This document shows positions 51,801 through 60,781 of a stretch of 64,000 bases of DNA, piece after piece. Location of the stretch: contig NC_133897.1 of the NCBI RefSeq assembly GCF_964199755.1, forward strand, positions 17,226,492-17,290,491. The letters run 5' to 3'. The stretch is from Larus michahellis. Lineage: Eukaryota > Chordata > Aves > Charadriiformes > Laridae. The position numbers and the translations under genes are program-made. The notes under the pieces were generated by a model that saw nothing but the letters and a program-made list of their open reading frames with translations, ran no database searches and had not been told where the DNA came from. Within the stretch, counting starts at the first letter, position 1, and the number at the start of each line of letters is the position of its first letter.

Positions 51801-53380
51801 TAATTCATTGCCAATGCAATCTTTAAAACAGTATCTCTTTCTCCATTGTAGGCTGTAAAAAGAGAAATTAATATCTCCATCAGGTATCACAGCTTGCTTT
51901 TTTTTCTATTGTATTGATTGTTCATTGGTTACTAACTTCTGTTTACTTTCAATTCTAAGTATAAACTCCTTCTATCACATTGTTTTAAGAAAAACTCATT
52001 CACAAAAGCCTGTAAAATACAGTTGAGATGACTGATACATTTTCTCATAAAATATTCAAGAAACAGTACTTCAGAATATCACCACCTAGGATGCTGAGGT
52101 GCTACTCCACAGAAAATATTATCTTCAACAAGTTACAATGAATTATTTTTCCCAGTATTGTTTTAAACCTTGATATTCCAGATTGACATTCATTTCAGCT
52201 GCTACGGTTTCTATAGTTTATCGTGAATGAGGTTTGAGGAAAATTAATATACTCTCTATTAGAAATAACGGATCTTTTCTCTGAATACTGAAAACAGTCT
52301 ATAATGGAAGTTTATACTGTCATCTGATCTCTTTTCTTTTTCACCTGCAACAGATAAATCCATCATAGTATTTTATTATATTTTTAAATGAAAACTAATA
52401 GCTGGTAAAGGCACAAACACATTTGCACATCAGAATGAATATTTTGTGTCTCTCCAAGTGGCATGTAATATATCAAGAACCATTGTATGCTAATTGTGCC
52501 TCATTTGTGGTTCAGAAAGGCAGTACACATACTGAATACAGTAATGGTTTTGCTTAAGCAACAGTTAAGACTTGGACGACTTCAAAAGGAATTATAATTT
52601 AAGAACACTTGGAGGATTCACCTTCAAATTCATTGTATTTTATAGGTTCTGTAACTGCAAAACACTTCAGCTTTAGTAGGCACAAAAAGGTGAGGAATAA
52701 GTATGTTTATTTTTAAACTTCATTTCCTGCTGAAATTGTAAATGACTTTTAAATGAAGTCTTCTGAAGCACAGGAACAGTTATTTCAGTTACAGGGCCTC
52801 CAAGTGGAACACGCGACTGAAGGACAGTATCGTATCATAAATGTATCTTGGTTCTGAAATGACTTTGAGCCATCCGCCTGTTTTATCACCTCACATTTCA
52901 TTTGCCAAGATGAAGTTACTGTATTCATAAAATTCTGTTTATGTTCAAAATAACTAATTCTCATTCACATATATTTTCATGAAACCTGAGTAAGAAAAGC
53001 AGCCTAAACTTTTAATTCCTTTTTATTTTTTGGCTACACGGGAAAAATAGTTTTCAGGGCCAAAGACTCAGGATATCTGCTTCCTTAGCTGTCACTTTGC
53101 AGCGAGCTGCAGAAACCTGCACATATATTTTAAACATATTTGTAATTGTTAGCACACTGTGTAAACCTACACAGTTCAAATTTCAGCCTTAGGTACATGT
53201 AGAGAAATGTGGATATTTGGAAGGCATTCCATATTCCTTGTATCTTCTCCCACACTGGCCTGGGTTGGTTTATTTTTGCCATTTTTAGTGCTTTTGCACT
53301 TAATACCACAGCAGCATCATGATTCTAAGCACACGATAGCAAAAGACATCAGAATTAAATGCTTAGCCTAACCACCTTTT
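36856..53380. other. long block without recognisable transposons or genes
   Basis: About 16.5 kb of mainly AT-rich unique sequence. The longest frame is 198 codons (47352-47948, plus). It starts MEQVTMIKPLGNTPGHCGTR and has no motif, signal peptide or repeat I recognise; it lies in AT-rich DNA and could be chance. No convincing splice-bounded exon was found, although I did not scan every potential site. The absence of CR1 or LTR ends over such a length, when about a quarter of 26.7-37 kb is transposon, may indicate selection against insertion, as in regulatory gene deserts. Confidence 0.5.
44811..44926. repeat. AT-rich TATATTATTA repeat
   Basis: Degenerate units of TATATATTATTATAGTATTA recur through about 44815-44925 with almost no G or C. 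The Tyr/Ile-rich frame over it is an artefact. Confidence 0.9.
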
Positions 53381-53415
53381 CCCCCTTTCCCCCCTTTCCC
53401 TTGCCCCTACCTCCC
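53381..53415 (-). other. potential G-quadruplex motif
   Basis: The plus strand has C runs of 5, 6, 3, 4 and 3 separated by spacers of 3 to 5 bases. The minus strand therefore carries five G runs of at least three with short loops, satisfying the usual G3+N1-7 rule. It sits just upstream of the CR1 pair and about 2 kb from the CpG-island promoter. Confidence 0.7.
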
Positions 53416-53920
53416 AGGAGCTGTGCCAATGCTACTTCACAGATTCTTTGTTCCAGCAGCGGCTGGAGGTTCCCCGTCATCCCCCTTTTTCCAGCAAAGG
53501 GCTACGGCACAACAGAGCAGCTGTGCTGAGCGCGGGCTTACAGGATGTGGGGGCGCCCTGGCAAAGCACATGCGAGAGATGAGCGTGTGAAGATGGAGAC
53601 AGTCCTGCATCACAGGATGGTACTGGGAAAGGAGGTGGCCCCAATGCCCGTGAATCTTTGAAGTCCTGCAGGCAGAAGGCTCTTCCTTCCTCACAAGGAT
53701 CAGTTTTGTTGAAAAACAGATGGTGAGAAGGGAAAAAAAAAAGGTTCCTTTTTTTTTCCTGAATGTTGTTTCCCTTCTCTTTTCTCACCTATGTATCCCA
53801 TGCTTCCCTTCTTTCTTCTGCACCTTCTCACCTCCCTCCTTCCCAACGTGCTTCTCCATTCAGTCTTCCCTTAAATCCCATATTATCCTACTTGTCACAT
53901 TGTCATTTTTTCTCTTTCAT

Positions 53921-54898
53921 ATAATAATAGAATAATTTAGATTGGAAAAGACCCTTAAGATCATCAAGTCCAACCGTCAAACTAACACTGCCAAGTCAAC
54001 CACTAAACCATGTCTCTACGCACTGCATCTACACACCTTTTAAATACCTGCAGCCACAGTGACTCAATCACTTCCCTGGGCAGCCTGTTCCAGTGCTTGA
54101 TAACCCTTTTGGTGAAGAAATGTTTCCTAATATTCAACCTAAAACTCCCCTGGCACAACTTGAGGCTGTTTCCTCTTGTACTGTCACTTGTTACTTGGGA
54201 AAAGAGACCGACACCCCCCTGAGCACTCTGCTGGCTCATATGCATCTGGCTGTGAACCAACACCCCCCAGGCCCTTTTCCACCAGGCAGCTTTCCAGCCA
54301 CTCCTCCCCAAGCCTGTAGGGCTGCATGGGGTTGTTGTGACCCAAGTGCAGGACCCGGCACTTGGCCTTGTTGAACCTCATGCCACTGGCTTTGGCCCAT
54401 CAATCCAGTCTGTCCAGGTCCCTCTGTAGAGCCTTCCTACCCTCAGGCAGATCAACACTCCCACCCAACTTGGTGTCATCTACAAACTTACTGAGGGTGC
54501 ACTCGATCCCCTTGTCCAGGTCGTTGATAAAGATATTAAGAACAGGCTCCAGTACTGAGCCCTGGGGAACACCACTTGTGACCAGATTTAACTCCATTCA
54601 CCACAACTCTATGGGCCCTGCCACCCAGCCAGTTTTTTACCCAGCAAAGGGTTTGCCTGTCCAAGCCATGGGCAGCTTGTTTCTCCAGGATAATGCTGTG
54701 GGAAACGGTGTCAAAGGCTTTTCTAAAGTCTAGGTAGACAACATCCACAGCCTTCCCCTCATTCATTAATGGGTCACCTTGTCACAGAAGGAGATCAGGT
54801 TTGTCAAGCAGGACCTGCCTTTCCTAAACTCATGCTGACTGGCCCTGATGACCTGTATGTGCTCTGTGAGGGCACCGAAGATGATCTGCTCTGTAAGA
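53921..54898 (-). mobile_element. CR1 LINE copy A with internal deletion
   Basis: Reading the minus strand, it enters at the RT region before motif A. YLDFRKAFDTVSH (motif A) lies in the frame 54766-54536. [12 protein letters not shown] and [13 protein letters not shown] (motifs B and C) lie in the frame 54597-54400, which is shifted from the first. [17 protein letters not shown] follows at 54381. At about 54214-54222 the element skips several hundred bases of the normal CR1, joining the text just after MSQQ-like codons to the 3' part (SLFPSNK..., RGNSLKLCQGSFRLNIRKHF). It continues to a 3' end with GATCTTAAGGGTCTTTTCC-like tail and an ATTCTATTATTATAT terminus at 53921. The frameshift between motifs A and B, plus the deletion, make it inactive. 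Confidence 0.93.
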
Positions 54899-55330
54899 TC
54901 CAATCTAAACCTCCCCTGGTGCAACCTGAGGCTGTTTCCTCTCGCTCCACTTGTCACTTGGGAGAAGAGACTGACCCCCAGCTCTCTACACCCTCCTTTC
55001 AGGTGCTGTAGAGAGCGATAAGGTCTCCCCTCAGCCTCCTTTTCTCCAGGCTGAACAATCCCAGCTCCCTCAGCCGCTCCTCATAAGACTTGTGCTCCAG
55101 ACCCCTCACCAGCTTCATTGCCCTTCTCTGGACACGCTCCAGCACCTCAATGTCTTTCTTGTAGCGAGGGGCCCAAAACTGGACACAGTATTCGAGGTGG
55201 GGCCTCACCAATGCCGAGTAGAGGGGAAAAATCCCTTCCCTCGTCCTGCTGGCCACACTCCTTCTGATAAGAGCCAGGATGCTACTGGCCGCCTTGGCCA
55301 CCTGGGCACATGCTGGCTCATGTTCAGCCA
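54899..55330 (-). mobile_element. CR1 LINE copy B, truncated at both ends
   Basis: The minus-strand frame 55331-54999 (110 codons) reads through standard CR1 ORF2 C-terminus: [19 protein letters not shown], then [60 protein letters not shown]. It then loses frame but continues as CR1 text to TTTAGATTGGA, where it abuts the 5' side of copy A. It overlaps in content the segment copy A lacks but differs from copy A in the shared flanks, so they are separate copies in head-to-tail array. Its 5' end lies only about 60 bp from the start of the CpG island. Confidence 0.9.
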
Positions 55331-55642
55331 CTTCCCAGACCAGCTACTGTATTTCAACTCCTTTTTCCAACCAGCCTCACGGAAAACCCCAATCCTGACC
55401 CGCAGCGCGGTGACACTCTGCTCTGGGTCCGGCTGGGAGCCCGGCTCCCCCCACACCCCCGGCCGGCTGGGAGGGGAAGGCCTCACTCAGGCACGGCGGT
55501 GCCCGGGAAGCTGGTCACGCAACCCCGCGCCCCAGACCAGCCCCTGGCCCGGCGGCGGCACGGCGCCTGCGCGGTGCGGTGCGGTGGTGACGGGGGGGGG
55601 ACGACAGGCCGCCCACACGCAACACGTCCTTCCCGCGGAGCG

Positions 55643-55684
55643 TGACGCCACACCGTGTCGTCGCCGTGACGTGGCGTGACGCAG
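55643..55684 (+). promoter_or_regulatory. cluster of three TGACG (CRE/ATF/UPRE-type) elements
   Basis: TGACGCCA at 55643, TGACGTGG at 55667 and TGACGCAG at 55677, all in the same orientation inside 42 bp of the CpG island. TGACG is the half-site for CREB/ATF bZIP factors. TGACGTGG exactly matches the published XBP1/ATF6 UPRE core. TGACG half-sites are common, and the grouping is what is notable. Confidence 0.55.
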
Positions 55685-55689
55685 GCACG

Positions 55690-55903
55690 CAGAGGGGCGC
55701 GTGTGTAAGTTCCCTTCCCCCCGCGGCGGCGGGGGCCGCGGCCCGGGGCTGGCGGTGGGGGCGGGCGGGCGGCGCCGGGGACGGGCTGCGCCCGCTCCCT
55801 CCCCCCGGGCCCAGCAGCCGGGCGGCGGCCGGGAAGGAGGAGGAGGAGGAGGAGGCGGCGGCGGCGGCGGGGCAGCGGCTCCCGGCGGCAGCGCCGTGCG
55901 GAG
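55690..55903 (+). other. putative non-coding exon 1 (5' leader)
   Basis: Inferred exon within the CpG island: the left limit (transcription start) is arbitrary, downstream of the TGACG cluster, and the right limit is the donor GAG|GTGGGC. It has no AUG, is about 80 percent GC or more and contains the GGA/GGC repeat. It would be spliced to the 58469 exon. Alternative donors in the island are possible, for example near 56320 (AAAG|GTGTCT). Confidence 0.35.
55836..55873 (+). repeat. (GGA)n(GGC)n trinucleotide microsatellite
   Basis: Runs of GGA (about seven units) pass directly into GGC (about seven units) within the putative exon 1 leader. The Glu and Ala/Gly runs predicted from it are not supported as protein because no AUG precedes it. 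Confidence 0.85.
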
Positions 55904-56250
55904 GTGGGCTCCTTCCCCGGCCCGGCCCCGGCGAGCCCCAGGGGTCCCTCGCCGGGCCTCCGAGGCCCTTGGCCAGCCCAGTCAGGGGAAAGCGGGTCCC
56001 GAGCCCGCAGTTCCGCCGAACCTCCGCAGGGAGGGCCCGGCCCCGCTGGCAGGGCGCCCGCCGGGGTGTCTGCGGGGCCCGCCGGCCTCCCAGAGCGGGC
56101 GGCCGGGAGTGCGCGGCCTGCGGAGCGGCTGCCGCGCTGGGCCCGGGAGGCCGCGGGGGCCCGGCCCAGCGCTGTGGGAGCTCCCGGCCAACTCGGCCAC
56201 CCGTGACGGGCCGCCCGTTACGGCGCTGCCAGGGGGTGTCCGCCCCCCGC

Positions 56251-58468
56251 CAGCACAGAGGAAGCCAGTGGGTGTGACTGTAGCTGACAGGTGTGGAGTT
56301 ACAATAAAGATCTGCAGAAAGGTGTCTACAAGTCGCAAAACTTCCTTCCACAGTTCGCTTGCACTTTTTTTTTTTTTTTTTTTTAAGTACACGTGGCCAT
56401 AAAGCGTTGCATGCAGGAGGGATGGCAGTAGGTGTCCTCAGGTTTGGTGAGGCTGGGACACGGAAGCGTTTGTCTGGTATGAGATGCCCCTGGCAGCCGG
56501 GGTCTGAGCTGCGCATGGAGCTCTCAGCTCTCCGACCTGAGCATTGTTTCATAAACCTCCCTACTGCTTCCATAAAAGTACAGATGCTACACGCAGTCCT
56601 CTCGGCTCCTCAGATTTTGGAAGGATCCTGAGTGCCAAAGGGTTTTTTTTTGTTCTGTGGCTGCAGAAGTGAGTGCATCGAGTGGGTGTAGTGTTTGTGC
56701 AGAGCTGGTGCTGAGGCTTACTGGCTTGTGCATCCATTAGAACTTTTTATATTGGTAAGAATGAAATAAAGAATACATCCAAAGTTCTAAGTGATCTGAT
56801 GTGGCTGGCATTGGCAAAATAAGGAAGGAATTGTTTGAAAGCAGCGTATGAGAGTTTTGGAAAGACTGCAGTAATGTCTGCTGTGTGGCAGATTTGAAAC
56901 AATGCGAGGCATTGGCTTGTGTAAATTTGTTATGTCCAAAAGTCATGCTTTGTTAAAAGACTTACCTAGTTCTATGCCTGAATTAAAATTTATGTCATAT
57001 ATCTTACCTTTTATTGGCAGTCTTTTGCTCTTTGACTCGTACTGCCGTGTGCTTGGTTCCTTTCTCCAGGTTCACTATATCTTTCTAGCCTTTAAATCTG
57101 TGTAGTTTAGCTGCCTTAATTTAGAAATTACAGTCTTGAATTTGCTTGTACTGATTTATTTCAACCTGTAACATGCCATTAAAAATGGTCTTTCATATTA
57201 TTATTCTGTAATAAAAAGGAAAAAGATGGATAACATAAAGGTAAATGCACAGTGCTCTTAGATCACAGTAGTTCCTGTGTGCAGAATTTGTTTTTTTCAC
57301 AGGACTATTCAGCAACCAAAACACTGAGGTGTGGGGTTTTTTTTGTGTCTAACCTTATTGTAGCTATTTTTTTTATTACTTTAAGTTAATTTTGTTTTAC
57401 AGTTATTTTTATGCAAAGTCTAATATATATTTCAGGGATGAGTGCACATTTTTTTCTGCTTCAGTAGCTAGAAGGATTGGATTTGTTTCAAATTTAAAGT
57501 TTGTGAAAAAGAGAGGAAAAGGAAGGAAAAATGCTTATGACGGTTATGGTTTATGTTTAAAATTTTTTTGGTGATCTGATATAATGTTCTTAGTGTTTTA
57601 ATTAAAAACTATTCTTGGGTAATGATAACTGGAGGATCAGAAGAAAACTAGCACTATAGTATGGTTCAAATGTTTTTAACTTTTTGGCTGTTGAAGCAAT
57701 TGATTTTGGGGAAACTAAAATTTGTTCAAAGCATTCATGAAGGAAATACTAGTTTCCTATGTATCCTCTGCATCCCATTTGTGAGACTATCAGAACTAGC
57801 AATGATAGTGACAATGTGTCATGAGGTATTTCTGACCTTCTCACCTGAAATTTTAGGTATACGCAGTGATTGTCATATATGTTTTTGATGTACAGGTTCA
57901 ATGATTATGCAGCATTAGGCGGAAGGAGTGTTCTTCTGTGACTTGGGGTGTTTCGAGGAAGTTTATGTGCAGAGGTAATATGTTATTTATGGAAGTGGTT
58001 TAACGTTTTAAATGTCTGTATGAAACTGGTGATGGTTTCACTTATTTATTTGCACCTAATGAGATAGATGTTGTCAGGTCAAAGTGAAATGGTCAAGTGA
58101 TCAAAGTACAACTTTGATGTGAAGTTTGGCCGAAAATATTACTGCAGTTACAATTATAGAAGCATACAGAGTTTTAAAAGTATGTGGTCAAATTGGTAAT
58201 GTGAGAACTTCATCAGTTACTTCAGCAATATTTATTCAAATAGTTATTATTGCAATTTCTAATCTTAAATATTTTTAATATAAGGTGAGCCTCAGAGGAG
58301 ACGCAACTGCATTTGATCTGTTGAGAGCAAACATTTTTTAGTAGAATTCTTGTTTATTCACTTTCTGAAATATACGCCTCTGTTTTTTATTTAATATGAT
58401 TTCTGTCCTTTGCTGAATACATTTCCTGAGATATGGGGACTTTATGTTTTTTGTTTTCCTTGAAACAG
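56251..58468 (+). other. probable intron 1
   Basis: An abrupt drop from the GC-rich island to AT-rich sequence with T-rich tracts, no transposon ends and no long frame, as expected for an avian first intron. Text at about 56290-56345 could be extra exon 1 sequence ending at a weak donor. Nothing else coding-like was seen. Confidence 0.45.
56365..56384. repeat. poly-T tract (20 T)
   Basis: Uninterrupted homopolymer just downstream of the CpG island. On the minus strand it is a poly-A run. No poly-A-tailed element is recognisable beside it. Confidence 0.95.
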
Positions 58469-58522
58469 GAATTAAGATGGACGAGATACTTCATTGGGCA
58501 TAGCAGCAGCAGGATGTATAAG
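58469..58522 (+). other. candidate exon 2 of the CpG-island gene (54 bp)
   Basis: Upstream is a strong T-rich tract ending ...TTCCTTGAAACAG (acceptor, ends 58468). Downstream is AAG|GTGGGT at 58522/58523. The exon is 54 bp and one frame is fully open (ELRWTRYFIGHSSSRMYK, 18 residues, phase 0 to 0). Two AUGs are present. The first, at 58477 (AAGATGG, strong Kozak), encodes MDEILHWA and stops at 58501-58503. The second, at 58514 (A at -3), is in the fully open frame and enters the next exon as MYK.... Thus it may be a leader exon with a short regulatory upstream ORF followed by the true start, or a coding exon if exon 1 supplies the frame. I recognise no protein family. The next exon is not visible in the window. 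Confidence 0.45.
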
Positions 58523-59811
58523 GTGGGTATGTTGAAAGAATATGGTTAATGTCCTTGCAGAATGCTTTAATTTTAGATTCTAAGTCTGTCTGAACACAAA
58601 GACATACGGTAAGCTAGGGTTCTTTCCAATGGTAGATGTGGGTAGGTTACCTGCTTTTGATTGTGGTAAGCTACTGCATGTTTAGCACAGGTTACATGAG
58701 TAGATGCAGACAGCCTTAGGTAGCTGATGCATTTTAATTTTGCATCCTTTAATGGAAATTTTTCAGTGTGTCCTTTCCGTAGAGTTTATATGCTTTTTCT
58801 GAGAAAACACTACAGAGTTTTTCGGAATCTGCTTTTCAGTGTTCTGGTTAAATGTGATCAACGAAGAAAAAGATTCATTTGCAATCTGTGTACTTTCCTT
58901 CTTACGTAGACAGGTTTTATTTCTGTGTTTGAGTTGCTGTTTGTTGGTTTATTTTAAAATTTTTTAACGTCATTGAGAGTGTACTCCAGTGGGAGTGTAT
59001 TCCAGTGAAACTAATTGTTTGCAGAATTTCCATAAAAAATATTAGTGGTTCAGCAACAGTAAAAGATGTTTTGATGTTCATCCTCATCTGCAGTCAAGTT
59101 AAGATTTTGTCTTTATTTGCTTAGACTTAATGCTTCATGTTTATCATTATAATTCACTTAGAGATATCCAGAATGTGTTTTTACTTAAAAAGACTTTTTA
59201 AAACAAAATTTAAACCATGAACATATATTTTTACAGGACTAACATTGGCAAATAAGAGAACAGCGATGCTTGAATAATAGTTGAGCACTTTCTCATGAAG
59301 TGTATTTGCATGTTGTTGTTATGGAGGTTGAATGAAATGCAAACTTCTTCACAGTGTAACAATTAAAAATAATATGTTGTTGATATTTAATGATTTTTTT
59401 GTTGTTGATTTGAAAATAAAAAGTTATGATAATTTTTTGATTACCTGCTTTCTCTTACTAGTGTAACAAACAGATTATTACTTTCAGCTTAAAATGGCAT
59501 TTGGAGAATGCTGTCGTCTTTGTATTGTATTTGCTCTGCACTGCTATTGGTCTCGTCATTGTTCATGAAAACACACAGAACAGCTGGGTAGAAACTGTGC
59601 AGTTCTTCATGTGATATTTTTTAATTAAGTGTGTCTTTGACTTATTATAGTACTATATTTACAGGTATTGGTTTGTCCTTAATAAGCTGATTCAACCTAG
59701 TGTAAGTAATATCCAAGCATTATTTTTTTTTAAAGGACTTATGCCATGGGTATTTATAGCCTAATTAAATGTTGTAGGAAATGTTATCATGGTTTATGGA
59801 GCAACATGTCT
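58523..59811 (+). other. probable intron 2, left part
   Basis: AT-rich, T-rich non-coding sequence. A 60-codon frame near 58727 is unsupported. No transposon is recognised before the CR1. Confidence 0.4.
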
Positions 59812-60781
59812 TAATCACAGAGTGGCAGGGGTTGGAAGGGATCTCTGGAGATCGTCTAGTCCAACCCCCCTGCCAAAGCAAGTTCGCCTAGAGCAGGTTG
59901 CACAGGAACGCGTCCAGGCGGGTTTTGAATGTCTCCAGAGAAGGAGACTCCACAGCCTCTCTGGGCAGCCTGTTCCAGTGCTCTGGCACCCTCAAGGGAA
60001 AGAAGTTTTTCCTTACGTTCAGACAGAATTTATGGTGTTCCAGTTTGTGTCTGTTGCCTCTTGTCCTGTCACTGGGCACCACTAAAGGAATCTGGCCCCA
60101 TACTCTTGATACCCGCCCTTTAGATATTTGTAAAGATTGATGAGATCCCCTCTCAGTCTTCTCTTCTCCAGGCTACACAGACCCAGGTCTCTCAGCCTTT
60201 CCTCGTAAGAGAGGTGCTCCATTCCCTTGTTCATCTTTGTAGCCCTTTGCTGGACTCTCTTCAGTAGTTCCTTGTCTTTCTTTAACCGGGGAGCCCAGAA
60301 CTGGACACAGTACTCCAGATGTGGCCTCTCCAGGGCAGAGCAGAGGGGGAGGATGACTTCCCTCGACCTGCCGGTCACACTCTTTTTAATGCAGCCCAGG
60401 AGACCATTGGCCTTGTCCACAGGGGCGCATTGCTGGTTCATGGTCAACTTGTTGTCCACCAGGACTCCCAGGTCTCCCTCTGCAGAGCTGCTCTCCAGCA
60501 GGTCAGCCCCCAACCTGTACTGGTGCATGGGGTTATTCCTCCCCAGGTGCAGGACCCTACATTGGCCCTTGTTGAACCTCATTAGGTTCCTCTTTGCCCA
60601 ACTCTCCAGCCTGTCCAGGTCTCGATGAATGGTGGCGCAGCCTTCTGGTGTGTCAGCCACCCCTCCCAGTTTTGTGTCATCAGCAAACTTTTTGAGAATA
60701 CAGTCTGTTCCCTCATCCGTGTCATTGATGAATATGTTGAATAAGACTGGACCCAGTACTAACCCTTTGGGGAGTACTGCT
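59812..60781 (-). mobile_element. CR1 LINE copy C, well preserved
   Basis: About 970 bp on the minus strand from the RT palm to the 3' end. One frame runs open from about 60780 down to 60082. It reads [13 protein letters not shown], then [17 protein letters not shown] (catalytic motif C), then [36 protein letters not shown] and [21 protein letters not shown] single stop at 60082 interrupts the C-terminal part, after which the CR1 3' region continues ([24 protein letters not shown] text) to CTTCCAACCCCTGCCACTCT and GTGATT at 59812. It is 5'-truncated and inserted antisense to the putative host gene. Its low decay makes it one of the youngest copies here, comparable with the 35991 copy. Confidence 0.94.

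Larger units (their letters stand above)
55390..56250 (+). promoter_or_regulatory. CpG-island promoter of an unidentified gene
   Basis: An abrupt change from CR1 and AT-rich DNA to very GC-rich, CpG-dense sequence. Visible elements are GC-box/SP1-type GGGGCGGGCGGGCGGCG near 55757, an NRF1-like GCGCCTGCGC at 55563-55572, and three TGACG sites listed separately. A GGA/GGC microsatellite follows at about 55836-55872. There is no TATA box. The plus strand of the island has no in-frame AUG that I can see, so exon 1 would be 5' untranslated. A good donor (GCGGAG|GTGGGC) lies at 55903/55904. Orientation to the plus strand is inferred from this donor and from the downstream candidate exon. A divergent transcript to the minus side is possible. 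The long frames seen here on both strands are by-products of GC richness. Confidence 0.85.

Noticed and set aside
55642..56402. 211- and 233-codon plus-strand frames in the CpG island
   Set aside because: They start at GTG, not AUG, no AUG is available upstream, and the sequence is low-complexity Pro/Gly/Ala/Arg.
55515..56573. 352-codon minus-strand frame over the CpG island
   Set aside because: GC-rich DNA lacks stops; the frame crosses the poly-T tract as a Lys run and the GGA/GGC repeat as Ser/Ala runs, and shows no domain.
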